The notes: generated by a model not told the origin, from the letters alone. Positions 43,004 through 52,769 are shown, counted from the stretch's first letter. The stretch: DNA of 64,000 bases from Thalassoglobus polymorphus (GCF_007744255.1 NZ_CP036267.1:3289500-3353499), one strand, 5' to 3'. Translations and numbers: made by a program.

Positions 43004-44170
43004 ATGCTCATGTTGCGTCTGTTTTTCGTTTCATCTTTGTGTTGCTTACTGATCTCAGCGACCGGGGCGGCTGAGGAGAAAATACTCGAACGCGTTTCCC
43101 CATCCGCAGTCGGCATGGATGAAGCTCGACTGGAACGAATTGATCGCGTGGTAGCGGATGGCCTGCGTCGTGAAAACATGCCGGGATGTGTCGTACTGGT
43201 GGGGCACAAAGGGAAAGTTGTCTTTGAAAAAGCGTACGGTTTCCGGCAACTGAAACCGCAACGAGTCCCAATGACACTCGATACAGTTTTTGATCTGGCC
43301 TCGCTGACGAAACCGGTTTCAACCGCGACGAGCATCATGATGCTCATCGAACAGGGCAAAATTGATGTCGATGCCCCCGCATCAAAGTACCTTCCCGAGT
43401 TCACATCGCACGGAAAAGACCAGATCACAATCAAGCAACTTCTGACACACCAGGGTGGCTTGATTCCCGACAACTCGATCAAGGACTATCAAGATGGAAG
43501 AAAGGTCGCGTTTCAAAAAATTCACGATCTTTCTCTTCGTGCTGCCCCGGGTGAAAGGTTCATGTATACCGACGTCGGTTTTATTGTTTTAGGAGAAATC
43601 GTGGAGCGGCTCAGCGGGCAAACTCAGGATGAGTTCACTCGCAAAAACATCTTTCGTCCACTTGGAATGATGGAAACGGGCTACACGCCAGCCGAAACTC
43701 TCAAGGAGCGTGCTGCCGTAACACAAGAACGAAATGAGACGTGGATGCAAGGCGAAGTTCACGATCCCCGCGCCTATGAAATGGATGGAATCGCAGGACA
43801 TGCCGGGCTGTTCTCAACCGCGCAGGATCTTGCCCGATACGCTCAAATGGTCTTAAACGGCGGGACGCTTGCTGGAACGCGAATTTTGAAAGCAGAAACC
43901 ATCAAAGAAATGACGCAGCCGATCGAAGTCTCAAGCGGAATTCGTTCACTCGGCTGGGATAAGCAGACTGGTTACTCATCAAACAAAGGTGACCTGCTCA
44001 GTGATCAGGCAATCGGGCATGGCGGGTTCACCGGGACCGCATTGTGGATCGACCCCGGGCAGGACCTCTTTGTCATCTTCCTAAGCAATCGCGTTCATCC
44101 AGATGGAAAGGGCTCAGTCAATTCGCTCGCTGGACGAATTGCCACGATCGCAGCCGCTGCGATTGAATAA
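43004..44170 (+). CDS. Exported serine hydrolase (class C beta-lactamase fold)
   Basis: A 388-residue exported hydrolase. A signal peptide (MLRLFFVSSLCCLLISATGA) precedes the beta-lactamase-class-C/esterase domain. The nucleophile motif SLTK is in FDLASLTKPVST, the second motif is YTDVGF in place of YxN, and the third is HGGFTG. By family it could be a D-aminopeptidase, esterase or penicillin-binding-type enzyme. ATG 43004 is chosen as the start of the signal peptide; ATG 43010 is two codons on and 42962 would add a non-signal stretch. No operon partner; the next gene is convergent. Confidence 0.88.
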   Translation: MLMLRLFFVSSLCCLLISATGAAEEKILERVSPSAVGMDEARLERIDRVVADGLRRENMPGCVVLVGHKGKVVFEKAYGFRQLKPQRVPMTLDTVFDLASLTKPVSTATSIMMLIEQGKIDVDAPASKYLPEFTSHGKDQITIKQLLTHQGGLIPDNSIKDYQDGRKVAFQKIHDLSLRAAPGERFMYTDVGFIVLGEIVERLSGQTQDEFTRKNIFRPLGMMETGYTPAETLKERAAVTQERNETWMQGEVHDPRAYEMDGIAGHAGLFSTAQDLARYAQMVLNGGTLAGTRILKAETIKEMTQPIEVSSGIRSLGWDKQTGYSSNKGDLLSDQAIGHGGFTGTALWIDPGQDLFVIFLSNRVHPDGKGSVNSLAGRIATIAAAAIE

Positions 44171-44307
44171 TCAGAACTGCCCTCTGCTTCCGACCTGAGC
44201 AGCCTAAGAATTTCGATCCGCTGTTTCTTCCCCGCCCATTCGCCAAAGTGGTCGAAGTCTGCCCGACCACTTGACGGCAAATCTTCCCGTAAAAAATTAC
44301 TCGTGAA

Positions 44308-45606
44308 TTACGAGAACAATTCGCGAATCGGGACACCACCATCAGTCGCGGGAACGGGGCGAGCACTGGCGTAGAGTTCTTCGTGAGGGTTCGCTCCGAG
44401 TGTGGCGAGAATAGTGGCAAACAAGTCTGGCACCGAAACCGGTCGATCAACGATATTCATCCCGAGTTCGTCTGTTGTCCCGATCGCCTGTCCGGTTTTC
44501 AGTCCCCCTCCGCCGAGCATCACAGTGAACGCTTTCGCATGGTGTCCACGTCCTCCCAAACTATCGAAGCTGGATGGACGACCAAATTCAGAAGCGATGA
44601 CCAGTAGAGTTTTGTCCAGCAATTTTTTCTCTTCAAGGTCTTCAATGAGTGCAGAGAAAGCATGATCCAGACTTTGAATGAGCAAGTGCTGTTTCTTCTG
44701 CCCTTCGCGATGTGTATCCCAGCCCGTCCCGTTGACAAAATTCAAATTGAATGAGACTTCTACGAATCGCGTTCCACGTTCGAGGAGCCTTCTGGCAAGT
44801 AAGCATCGCTGACCGAACTCATCGCCATACTGTTCACGAAGATCGGCTGGTTCGTTTTCTAAATCAAAGGTGCTCATGAACTCAGGTCCAGAGAGCCGAA
44901 AGCCCTGCTCCATCGCTGCAAGATAATTCTTGATGATCGTTTCGTCTGCATGTTTGGCAGCATACTGAGAACGCATCTTCTCCAGCATTTGCAAGCGGCG
45001 TTTCTGCCGCTCGTCGGTCACTCGATTCGGGCGTGTGAGCCCCTTCGGACCGGATTTCGTTTCAGTCAGATAAATATATCCATGCTCCGCCCCCAGAAAA
45101 CCAGGTTCCCGCGCAGGCGAGGGATTGCCCATCAGCACGTAACTGGGGACAAGGTCGTTGATCGGACCACGCATTTTCGAAACAAGTGATCCGAGGGATG
45201 GATAGACGACTGTTCCGCTTGTCGGTCTACCGGTATGCATGCGGTAGGCCGCGGCGGCGTGCTCATCGATGACATCATGATGCACCGTTCTTACTGGCGC
45301 ACAACGATCCATCAGCGATGCCGTTTTAGGCATATGCTCACAGATTTGAACTCCAGAAATCGCGGTGTCGATTGCCGGGTAGGCAGAGCCGGGATCTTTG
45401 AGTCCGTCCTTGGAAACACGCTTCGGATCGAAGGTGTCAACTTGACTCGATCCCCCACCGAGCCAGATCATGATGCAGTGCTCAGCTTTTCCGCGGACCT
45501 CTTTAGTCGATTCATCAGCTTGCAAAGTACGAATGGAATTCGCTGCAGCGAACGTCGAAATCCCGGCTGCACTCGACTTCAGAACATCTCTTCGATTTAT
45601 GAACAT
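44308..45606 (-). CDS. Tat-exported DUF1501 protein
   Basis: A 432-residue exported protein of the DUF1501 family, which has the alkaline-phosphatase/sulfatase fold and is common in planctomycetes. The N-terminus FINRRDVLKSSAAGISTFAA is a Tat-type signal. Metal-site-like segments are MIWLGGGSSQVDTFDPK, HHDVIDEHAAAAYRMHTGRP and VIASEFGRPSSF, with GRGHHAKAFTVMLGGGGL near the end. Often such genes are next to a DUF1549/1553 cytochrome-like partner; none is here. The substrate is unknown. The start ATG is the first of the frame. Confidence 0.94.
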   Translation of the reverse strand: MFINRRDVLKSSAAGISTFAAANSIRTLQADESTKEVRGKAEHCIMIWLGGGSSQVDTFDPKRVSKDGLKDPGSAYPAIDTAISGVQICEHMPKTASLMDRCAPVRTVHHDVIDEHAAAAYRMHTGRPTSGTVVYPSLGSLVSKMRGPINDLVPSYVLMGNPSPAREPGFLGAEHGYIYLTETKSGPKGLTRPNRVTDERQKRRLQMLEKMRSQYAAKHADETIIKNYLAAMEQGFRLSGPEFMSTFDLENEPADLREQYGDEFGQRCLLARRLLERGTRFVEVSFNLNFVNGTGWDTHREGQKKQHLLIQSLDHAFSALIEDLEEKKLLDKTLLVIASEFGRPSSFDSLGGRGHHAKAFTVMLGGGGLKTGQAIGTTDELGMNIVDRPVSVPDLFATILATLGANPHEELYASARPVPATDGGVPIRELFS

Positions 45607-45640
45607 GCATGAATTCCCACAACAACAATTTGATCTACGA

Positions 45641-45740
45641 GAGCGGTTTTAATAAAGGTGTCGCAGTCCTGTCTCGTGGCACACAGCCAATCACCTGACA
45701 AGACGCTCAATTCGCGGACACAATATAGACGAAAGTGTTC
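45641..45740. repeat. Family C repeat, copy 2
   Basis: A 100-bp element aligned end to end with copy 1 (GAGCGGTTTTAATAAAGGTG, shared GTCTCGTGGCACACAGCC, and CGAAAGTGTTC). It lies 35 bp upstream of the DUF1501 gene start. Confidence 0.9.
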
Positions 45741-45762
45741 ATAGAACTGATTCGAACGCTGA

Positions 45763-45791
45763 TCTGGCACTGAGGAATCACTCAGTCCAGA
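45763..45791. other. Hairpin downstream of the YjhG-type dehydratase gene
   Basis: TCTGG(C)ACTGAG pairs with CTCAGTCCAGA around a 6-base loop, with one bulge. No T-run follows on the minus strand. It could end or stabilise the dehydratase transcript. It adjoins a short TAGAACTGATTC reminiscent of a B end. Confidence 0.45.
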
Positions 45792-45857
45792 TGTCCGCAG
45801 ACAGTTCCTCATCATCTATGATTGTCTGTCGACCGTTACAGATCAAGGTCTGTCGAT

Positions 45858-47825
45858 TTACAGTGCCGATTTCAGTTGGTTTTCAATTTTAGAAGTATCA
45901 TAAACGCATCCCCCCCAAGTTCCTCCGCTGATCTGCTGCAAAAGTGCCCACAAGCGGGTCTCTGCAGAAAGGTCAGGATCGGCAGTCAAGTCATTTCTGC
46001 GTTCTCTAGCTTCCAGAATTTCAGCCCCCTTCTCTGATGTGACTCGATTTTCCGGGGTTCCGACAAAATTGATTGTCCCGGTTAACTTTAGGCAGTCGAT
46101 CTCAATTTCGATCAAGTCTCCATCTTGAAGCTTCGCAATAGGACCATTTGCTAACGCCTCCGGCCCGACATGACCAATACAGGCACCTGTTGAAACACCG
46201 GAAAATCTCGCATCTGTAACGACAGCGACTTCCTTCCCCCAAGGCAGAAACTTTAAAGCGGAAGTGATTTGGTATGTCTCTTCCATTCCCGAGCCCAGAG
46301 GACCGCGACACATTAAAACCAAGACGTCACCCGCCTGAACCTCACGGTCTCCAATACCTTTGACAGCTTTGATCGCTTCTTTTTCAGATGTAAAAACTTT
46401 CGCCGGACCGACTTTTCGGTAAACACCATCTTCGTCAACAACGCTCGGATCGATAGCTGTGCTTTTGATGACAGAGCCCTCAGGAGCGATATTTCCTACG
46501 GGAAAAGTTACGGTACTCGTCAAACCTTTCTCTTTTGCTCGTGATGGAGGAAGAATCACATCGTCGGGATCAATTCCGTCTTTCTCCTTGAGCAAGTCTC
46601 GGAAGCGTTCTCTTCGCTCAGATGCTTTCCACCAGTCGAGGACTTCATTCAGTGACAATCCGGCGGGCGTCCGTGCGTCGAGTTTCAAAAGGCCTAACTC
46701 GCGCAGATGCAGCATCACTTCGGGAACACCGCCCGCAAGAAACACGCGAACAGTCGGGTGACCGATCGGTCCATTCGGAAGAACGTCCACAATTCTTGGA
46801 GTCGCTCGGTTAATTCGGTTCCAGTCTTCAACATCGGGACGCCGGATTCCTGCTTCAAATGCAACTGCGGGAATATGCAAAAGCAGATTTGTCGATCCAC
46901 CAAAGGCAGCATGAACGACCATCGCATTGTGAATGGCATCTTCGGTGAGAATGTCTTGCATCGTCGTCCCGTCTGCAATCATCTGTACCAAAGCTTGAGC
47001 AGACCGAGTCGCTGCATCCGTCCAAACAGGTTGGCCAGATGGAGCCAAAGCAGTGTGTGGCAAACTCAACCCCATGGCTTCTGCGACGACCTGAGACGTT
47101 GCAGCCGTCCCCAGAAATTGGCAGCCTCCCCCAGCGGACCCACAGGCTCGACACCCTGCTTCGGCAGCTTCATGGAGATCAATCTCACCATGTGCAAAGC
47201 GAGCTCCGATTGTCTGGACTTTCCCAGCATCTTCTCCGACAGTCGGGGGAAGCGTGACGCCTCCTGGGATGATGATACAGGGTAAGCGATGTTGAGAGGC
47301 CAAGGCCATCATGGCTGCAGGAAGCCCTTTATCACATGTTGCCACACCAACAACCCCCTTGCGGGTCGGCAACGAACGAATGAGTCTTTTCATGACGACA
47401 GCGGCATCGTTGCGATACGCCAAACTGTCCATCATCGCCGTCGTTCCTTGAGATCGACCATCGCACGGATCAGAAACATAGGCCGCGAACGGCAGGCATT
47501 TGTTTTCGTCCAAGACTTTCGCAGCTTCCTGCATCAGAAGTCCGACCTCCCAGTGTCCAGTGTGATACCCCAAGGCAATCGGGTGGCCATCTTCAGCGCG
47601 AATCCCCCCCATCGTGCTCAATATCAAAACCTGATCTCTAAGAAGATCGTTAGGGTCCCACCCCATCCCCGCGTTTTGAGTCATCCCGAACAAGTCGCCG
47701 CTCGGAGAGTTCAGAAGCATTTTTTCATCGAGAGGCAATTCCCCCTTTGGCCCGTCACCATGCGTTCTGATTTCGTAGAGATCGGATCGATTTCCTTCAA
47801 GCAGGGTTTTTGAAGACAGCGTCAT
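45858..47825 (-). CDS. yjhG: IlvD/Edd-family dehydratase, YjhG/YagF (D-xylonate dehydratase) type
   Basis: A 655-residue Fe-S dehydratase. The length equals that of E. coli YjhG and YagF, which dehydrate D-xylonate; IlvD itself is shorter. Cluster ligand cysteines are seen in [21 protein letters not shown] and [12 protein letters not shown]. The active region [12 protein letters not shown] and the C-terminal beta-barrel with [20 protein letters not shown] are typical. It would convert an aldonic acid to a 2-keto-3-deoxy acid in sugar-acid catabolism. No sugar transporter or aldolase is adjacent. The substrate is inferred from family length and motifs. Confidence 0.88.
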   Translation of the reverse strand: MTLSSKTLLEGNRSDLYEIRTHGDGPKGELPLDEKMLLNSPSGDLFGMTQNAGMGWDPNDLLRDQVLILSTMGGIRAEDGHPIALGYHTGHWEVGLLMQEAAKVLDENKCLPFAAYVSDPCDGRSQGTTAMMDSLAYRNDAAVVMKRLIRSLPTRKGVVGVATCDKGLPAAMMALASQHRLPCIIIPGGVTLPPTVGEDAGKVQTIGARFAHGEIDLHEAAEAGCRACGSAGGGCQFLGTAATSQVVAEAMGLSLPHTALAPSGQPVWTDAATRSAQALVQMIADGTTMQDILTEDAIHNAMVVHAAFGGSTNLLLHIPAVAFEAGIRRPDVEDWNRINRATPRIVDVLPNGPIGHPTVRVFLAGGVPEVMLHLRELGLLKLDARTPAGLSLNEVLDWWKASERRERFRDLLKEKDGIDPDDVILPPSRAKEKGLTSTVTFPVGNIAPEGSVIKSTAIDPSVVDEDGVYRKVGPAKVFTSEKEAIKAVKGIGDREVQAGDVLVLMCRGPLGSGMEETYQITSALKFLPWGKEVAVVTDARFSGVSTGACIGHVGPEALANGPIAKLQDGDLIEIEIDCLKLTGTINFVGTPENRVTSEKGAEILEARERRNDLTADPDLSAETRLWALLQQISGGTWGGCVYDTSKIENQLKSAL

Positions 47826-47869
47826 TCTCTTCTTTCTCTGTTATAAGTCGAAAGCTTGTTGAACGTTTG

Positions 47870-47950
47870 AAGAACTGGTCCTGTAACTTGAAATTGCTCT
47901 CTCAAACATTGAGACAAGCGGCTATTCCAGAAGTTTTCGGACTGGTTCTA
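47870..47950. repeat. Family B repeat at the YfcE-like gene stop
   Basis: AGAACTGGTCC to GGACTGGTTCTA with core ACTTGAAATTGCTCTCTC. Its right end supplies the TAG stop codon of the minus-strand phosphoesterase gene. It is nearly identical to the B copy at 63636-63716 in reverse. Confidence 0.9.
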
Positions 47951-48442
47951 TTCATCGGGATAAAGCACATGATGCTGAACCGACATCGTCTCTATATCAA
48001 CGATTGCCAACTGATGCGGATTCGCACGATGCAACGCCCCCGGATTGAGAACAAGCGTGTTGCCCTCCAGGTGCGATTCTGCGAGATGAGTATGTCCATA
48101 ACAGACAAGATCATACTTGCCTGACGAGATTGTCTTATCGAATTTCGTGCGATTGTCACTATGCAGGAATGCAATCTTTCTCCCTTCCAGTTCGATCTCA
48201 CCGAACCGATCATGACATGTCAAACCGGCATCGCGAATGGCATGTCGCAAAAGTGCTTCTTCATGATCGACGTTTCCAAACACAAAATGTGTCGGCCATT
48301 CCGTGAACTCATGAACAATGGTCGGCGATCCAATGTCGCCACAATGAATCACGGCTTCAACTTGATGTTCTCGAAGAATCTCGGCCGCCCTGGAAGCATT
48401 ATCAAGATTACTATGCGTATCGCTAATCACGCCAATTTGCAT
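47948..48442 (-). CDS. YfcE-type metallophosphoesterase
   Basis: A 164-residue calcineurin-like phosphodiesterase of the YfcE/MJ0936 family. Metal-site motifs are complete: GVISDTHSN (Asp-x-His), HCGDIGS, FGNVD (Asn), FLHSDN and GHTHLAE. E. coli YfcE hydrolyses artificial diesters with Mn2+; the physiological substrate of the family is unclear. The length is normal for the family. The final residues and TAG stop abut a family B repeat, so the last codons may have changed when the repeat arrived. Confidence 0.92.
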   Translation of the reverse strand: MQIGVISDTHSNLDNASRAAEILREHQVEAVIHCGDIGSPTIVHEFTEWPTHFVFGNVDHEEALLRHAIRDAGLTCHDRFGEIELEGRKIAFLHSDNRTKFDKTISSGKYDLVCYGHTHLAESHLEGNTLVLNPGALHRANPHQLAIVDIETMSVQHHVLYPDE

Positions 48443-48832
48443 TTTCCCAATTTCACTAAAAGTTTAAAAGATAGAGTTCAAAAGTTGGTTCTCTGGACAA
48501 TATTGATCAGCAACCAGATCACGAAGGACGCTTCCCCCGGAGACTCAATCTGACTTAACAATCAGTCATTTCAACTGTTGCGGAGAGTGTTTTTTTGAAT
48601 TGGTCTTCTGGTTCAGCTACGTAATGAACAGCCATTTGACTGTTGAAAAGCCTCTATCAGAGGCGCGCGGTACAGTAACCTGCTTCGATTCGTGATTCTT
48701 CTCCAAACGATGAGGCTCCAATCTCCCGCGAAATTTCACGAGCTCAAAGAGCTGTTGACGACTGACAATTTTCGTCGGTCTCCGTATGATACCGAGATCA
48801 TCCTCCAACGTCTTCTCATTCAGGATTTCTCG

Positions 48833-49714
48833 ATGAACCTTCGTCCCGTTATCGCTGTGATCAGTTGCCTCTCTCTTTCGGTCTCCAGTTTGGCTTTCGC
48901 TGCCGAGAAGCCAAAACCGTCCAAAGTTCTCTTTGTCACTCAAAGCAAAGGGTTTGTTCACGGCTCGGTCAAACGGAAAGAATCACTGGCGCCCGCGGAA
49001 ATTGCGGTCACCCAACTTGGCGAGCAAACTGGCTTGTTTGAAGTCCATTGTACGCAAGATTGTGAAGCCGATTTCACAAAAGAAAACTTACAGAACTACG
49101 ACATCGTCGCTTTCTACACGAGTGGCGACTTGCCGATCTCCAAAGAGAACATGGACTATTTTTTCAATGATTGGTTGAAGCAAAAAGGTCACGGCGTTCT
49201 CGGATTTCATTCTGCAGCCGACACCTTTCGAGAAGAAAAATTATACTGGGACATGATCGGCGGAACCTTCATCAGCCATCCCTGGACTGCACGAACACAG
49301 GTGACGCTCACAAACCACGAGCTCGAAAATCCGCTCGTCTCTCCTTTTGGAGCCAACCACACGCAGCTGGAAGAAATTTACATGTACCGCCACTGGCAAC
49401 CTGAAAAAGTGCGAGTGTTACTGAGCCTCAACTATGCAAAGAGCCCGACAAAGAATCCCGTTCCAACGGAATTTGGATACCATGTCCCTGTTTGCTGGAT
49501 TAAAAATTACGGCGAAGGAAAAGTCTACTTCAACAATCTGGGGCACAGAGAAGAGACATGGACTCAGCAACCGTATCTTGACTCCATCGCAAATGCTGTG
49601 AGATGGATGCGCGGAGAAATTGAAATTGACGCCACACCGAATCCAGAAGTCTCCGCAGCTCAAGAGAAGAAAGCTCAAGCAGATTTTGAAGCTGGGAACT
49701 TCAAAAAGAAATAA
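48833..49714 (+). CDS. Exported ThuA-domain protein
   Basis: A 293-residue exported protein. A signal peptide (NLRPVIAVISCLSLSVSSLA) precedes a ThuA-like glutamine-amidotransferase-fold domain (VLFVTQSKGFVHG, then DIVAFYTSGDLP, GVLGFHSAADTF and WIKNYGEGKVYFNNLGH). The family name comes from rhizobial trehalose-utilisation genes; in planctomycetes such proteins are exported and often linked to carbohydrate degradation. ATG 48833 starts the signal peptide; the longer frame from 48692 lacks a signal. A Lys/Ala/Glu-rich tail ends the protein. Its partner enzymes are not nearby. Confidence 0.9.
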   Translation: MNLRPVIAVISCLSLSVSSLAFAAEKPKPSKVLFVTQSKGFVHGSVKRKESLAPAEIAVTQLGEQTGLFEVHCTQDCEADFTKENLQNYDIVAFYTSGDLPISKENMDYFFNDWLKQKGHGVLGFHSAADTFREEKLYWDMIGGTFISHPWTARTQVTLTNHELENPLVSPFGANHTQLEEIYMYRHWQPEKVRVLLSLNYAKSPTKNPVPTEFGYHVPVCWIKNYGEGKVYFNNLGHREETWTQQPYLDSIANAVRWMRGEIEIDATPNPEVSAAQEKKAQADFEAGNFKKK

Positions 49715-49749
49715 CCTGAACTCCCTTTCATCAACTGGTGTCGACCGGG

Positions 49750-50871
49750 TTACGACATTTCCAAACTGAAATTTGTCAGCCGCTCGACACCGGAATCTGT
49801 CACAACGTAATTCTGCTCCAGCCGAATCCCGGCTCGTAAAGCTTCGGTGTAAAGCCCCGGCTCGGCTGTGAAGCAGTCCCCCTCTTCAAAATAGTCATCC
49901 CAATTTGGATTCAAATGCGGTGCCTCGTGCGGGAACAGCCCGAACCCGTGACCGAGATGGTGGAAGAAAGCATCCTCCTGAAATTCATCAAGCATCTGCT
50001 GGGCGCGTTCAAAGAGAGCTCGACAGGAAACACCAGGCTTTACCGTCTCCTCGACCATGTTGAGAACATTCACAATTGCTTCCCAGGCTTGATGCTGAAT
50101 GTCGGTCGGTTGTCGATTGACTGCGATAGTCCTGCAGTTGTCCGCATAGTACCCGCGGTATGCTGGACCGAGATCAAGAATGAATAACTCTCCATCAGCC
50201 GCGATTCTTTCCCGCGGAGCACCGCCAGGAGAGTTGCACTGATAGTCATTCCCCAACGCAGTCAACGGCTCTCCAGCTTCGATCACAGCAGCGGCGTGCA
50301 ACTGATTAAAGACTTCGAGTTCAGAAATCCCGGGCTGAATGATTTCTCTCGCTTTGGCATACATCGCCTCGGTACAGGAAATCGCCTTTCGGATCATCTC
50401 CAATTCGTCGGTATCTTTTCGCCTGCGAAGTTTCCAGAGATCGGCATCAAGATCTGTGAAATTGGGATTTGAACCGCTCAAGTTCCGAATCATCAAATTT
50501 CCGCCAGCAGTCGCTTCAAGACCAACATGATGTTTTGCCTCAGATCCGACTGCCTCGAATAACACTTTCAGCGCGACCGCGAGTTGTTCCTGACGTAATG
50601 TTGAATGCCACTGAGCTGCAAAAGTTACACATTCATCAACGGCCGCTTCTTCAGGAATTTGATTCGGTGCTGCCAGTGTACAATTCCCGTCGAGTTCCAG
50701 GCATAATGCCGCCTGCATCAATCGATGGGTCCGGACACCGGTCAGATACTGGATGTTTTCCCGAGAGGTGATGATCGCTCGATCAAGAGAATGCTGCTCC
50801 AGGACTTTTTTGAGACGCAATTGTCGCTCACGACAAAGTTCAGGTGAGAGCGCGGGAGAGTGTTGAGTCAT
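49750..50871 (-). CDS. M24-family metallopeptidase (Xaa-Pro peptidase type)
   Basis: A 373-residue cytoplasmic enzyme with a creatinase-like N-terminal domain (about 15-140) and a pita-bread catalytic domain (about 150-370). Metal ligands are seen in FILDLGPAYRGYYADNCR (two Asp), HHLGHGFGL (His), FTAEPG (Glu) and IRLEQNYVV (Glu). It probably removes N-terminal residues before proline, as in PepP/PepQ, but the exact specificity cannot be told. It is convergent with the ThuA gene (35 bp). No clear Shine-Dalgarno precedes the ATG. Confidence 0.93.
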   Translation of the reverse strand: MTQHSPALSPELCRERQLRLKKVLEQHSLDRAIITSRENIQYLTGVRTHRLMQAALCLELDGNCTLAAPNQIPEEAAVDECVTFAAQWHSTLRQEQLAVALKVLFEAVGSEAKHHVGLEATAGGNLMIRNLSGSNPNFTDLDADLWKLRRRKDTDELEMIRKAISCTEAMYAKAREIIQPGISELEVFNQLHAAAVIEAGEPLTALGNDYQCNSPGGAPRERIAADGELFILDLGPAYRGYYADNCRTIAVNRQPTDIQHQAWEAIVNVLNMVEETVKPGVSCRALFERAQQMLDEFQEDAFFHHLGHGFGLFPHEAPHLNPNWDDYFEEGDCFTAEPGLYTEALRAGIRLEQNYVVTDSGVERLTNFSLEMS

Positions 50872-51073
50872 GTTGTGATTTGTGCTGAATTAACAAAAGG
50901 GTTTGAGGTTGAATTGTGAGATTCCATCGGCATCGTTGCAAGGACGGTGTGCAACATCGATGAAGATGTGAAGTAACCAGGTTGGACACCGATGTCGGCT
51001 CAGTTGAAATCGGTCACCTTCGAAGAGTAGCCTCACACGTGATTGATTTGGTTTGAGAAGAAGTTTCTGAATT

Positions 51074-51811
51074 ATGGCAGTTGAGTACCACTATCGACTG
51101 AACGGAGAGATTCATGGGCCGATCACTTTTCGTGAATTAGTGATGCACGTCCGTGAAGAAAATCTGTCGACCGACGATCTCGTCAAAGCGGACTGGGATT
51201 CCCAGTGGATTCCGGCAGCAGCTGTTGTCGGATTGTTTCACTTGGCCGGTCGGGACGACGTTCTGGCAATTTGGGAAGCTGAACAACAAGAAAGGCAAGC
51301 ATCAATTGCCGTTGTTGGAACGAACGAAGACCCTACACAAGCAGCGTCCCCCGAAGTTGGGCGATTTCCTCGGATCCCGGGCAGTCTGGATCGATCTCAA
51401 ATCCTGAACACCTTCGAGGACGATCGAGACGATTTTGATCTCACTCGCGAAATTGCGAACGTTGCTGCCGAGGCACTGAATGAGCGATCTTTCAAACCAA
51501 AGTCGCTGAGGAGAAAAATCGCAGATGCTTCTCGTTCACTCTTTTCTACTGCTGTACTTTATCGATGGTTTCGATTTGGCTCAGCGATCGTATCCGCAAA
51601 TCTCGCAGGCATTTTGATCGTGAACTGGTCAATTGCGAACATGCAGCGATTTCCCAAACCGGGACAAAGTCAAACTTTTCCCCACGAATTCCCCTTTTGG
51701 GGTGAATGCACTCCGATACTGTTCATCACGCTCTTGGTTGATACCATGCTCCTGACTGGTTTTCTGGGATACTGGGCTGCTCGAGGAGTGGAACTTATCC
51801 TCGACGATTAG
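51074..51811 (+). CDS. GYF-domain membrane protein
   Basis: A 245-residue protein with an N-terminal GYF_2-type domain (about 3-65, YHYRLNGEIHGPITFRELV and DSQWIPAA), which in planctomycetes is common on membrane proteins and may bind proline-rich peptides. A linker follows. Two transmembrane helices are at about 175-195 and 215-237. No further family features are seen. The TAG stop (51809-51811) is the start of a complete family A repeat, so the gene ends exactly where the element begins. Confidence 0.85.
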   Translation: MAVEYHYRLNGEIHGPITFRELVMHVREENLSTDDLVKADWDSQWIPAAAVVGLFHLAGRDDVLAIWEAEQQERQASIAVVGTNEDPTQAASPEVGRFPRIPGSLDRSQILNTFEDDRDDFDLTREIANVAAEALNERSFKPKSLRRKIADASRSLFSTAVLYRWFRFGSAIVSANLAGILIVNWSIANMQRFPKPGQSQTFPHEFPFWGECTPILFITLLVDTMLLTGFLGYWAARGVELILDD

Positions 51812-51913
51812 AGCATCTTTCGAATTGGTTTGCAGGATCTGCCTCGTGGCGAACAGCAATTTCACTAGAGAAATGCGTTCTTCACGGGCACACGGTAGAG
51901 TAAACTGCTCTAG
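51809..51913. repeat. Family A repeat, best-preserved solo copy
   Basis: TAGAGCATCTTTCGAATTGG at the left, GCCTCGTGGCGAACAGC, CACTAGAGAAATGCGTTC, then CACACGGTAGAG and AACTGCTCTAG. Outer ends read TAGAGCA inward on both strands, so the terminal inverted repeat is clear. The internal CTAG is unoccupied. The first TAG is the stop of the GYF gene. Confidence 0.93.
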
Positions 51914-51989
51914 GCCATGTTCAATGATGTCTCACAAAAGCAGGATGCGAACACTCATTCGAATAATGTGATAGAGCAGGAGCAGACTG

Positions 51990-52724
51990 TTGGAATTGAT
52001 TCCCGTACTTGATCTGATGAGGCATCAAGTTGTTCGTGGTATTGCTGGAAACCGAAAAGAATACCAGGCGAATCAGAGTTGCCTTGTTGAAGGCTCAGAT
52101 CCAGTCGAAACCGCTCTCGCATTCAAAAAACATTTCAACGTCAAAACCCTTTACATCGCTGACCTCGATGCATTGACCGGACATGGGAAATCAACCGCAG
52201 AGATTTCCTCGCTCAGCAAAACTGGGCACAATCTCATCGTCGATGCAGGCGCTGTTACTCCGCAGGCTGCAGTCGACCTCCTGAAATGTGGAGCGAATCA
52301 AGTCGTCGTTCCACTCGAAGCGTTGCCCAATATGAAAGCCCTGTCAACTGTCCTGAGCGAGATCGGACCACTGCAAACAGTTTTCAGTCTGGACTTAAAA
52401 AACGGAAAACCGCTTGAAAAGAGAGACCAATCTCGACCGCCGCTTGAGATTGTCAACGAAGCGATTGCAATCGGCGTTCAGAAAATGATTGTCCTCGACA
52501 TTGCAGGTGTGGGAACTTCGCGAGGGATTTCGACCGTGGAACTCTGCCAACAAATTCGAAGTGCTTACCCAGACGTCGAAATTATCTCAGGCGGAGGCGT
52601 TCGTTCACTCTCAGATCTGACTCCGCTGACCGAATGTCATGTCAACGGAGTTCTCATTGCTTCAGCCCTGCACGATGGGCAAATCACACCCGCGCAGTGG
52701 ATGCAATTTCAACAACGCAAATAA
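51990..52724 (+). CDS. HisA/HisF-related TIM-barrel protein
   Basis: A 244-residue (beta/alpha)8 protein of the HisA/HisF-like superfamily (IPVLDLMRHQVVRGIAG at the N-terminus, LYIADLDALTGHG, IVDAGAV, IISGGGVRSLSDLTPL and GVLIASALHDG). The two phosphate-binding halves are recognisable. It is closer to the divergent HisA-related group known in methanogenic archaea and found in planctomycete C1-metabolism (tetrahydromethanopterin) contexts than to true HisA. No other his gene is adjacent. The start is TTG at 51990 with AGGAG seven bases upstream. Function is unknown; an isomerase role is possible. Confidence 0.8.
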   Translation: MELIPVLDLMRHQVVRGIAGNRKEYQANQSCLVEGSDPVETALAFKKHFNVKTLYIADLDALTGHGKSTAEISSLSKTGHNLIVDAGAVTPQAAVDLLKCGANQVVVPLEALPNMKALSTVLSEIGPLQTVFSLDLKNGKPLEKRDQSRPPLEIVNEAIAIGVQKMIVLDIAGVGTSRGISTVELCQQIRSAYPDVEIISGGGVRSLSDLTPLTECHVNGVLIASALHDGQITPAQWMQFQQRK

Positions 52725-52769
52725 TGCGATCAACATCGGCACCACACCGGCAGTCTGGACCAAGGCTTA

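Noticed and set aside
45858-47825. Assignment as branched-chain amino acid IlvD
   Set aside because: The 655-residue length and overall layout fit the YjhG/YagF sugar-acid dehydratases better than IlvD, which is shorter.
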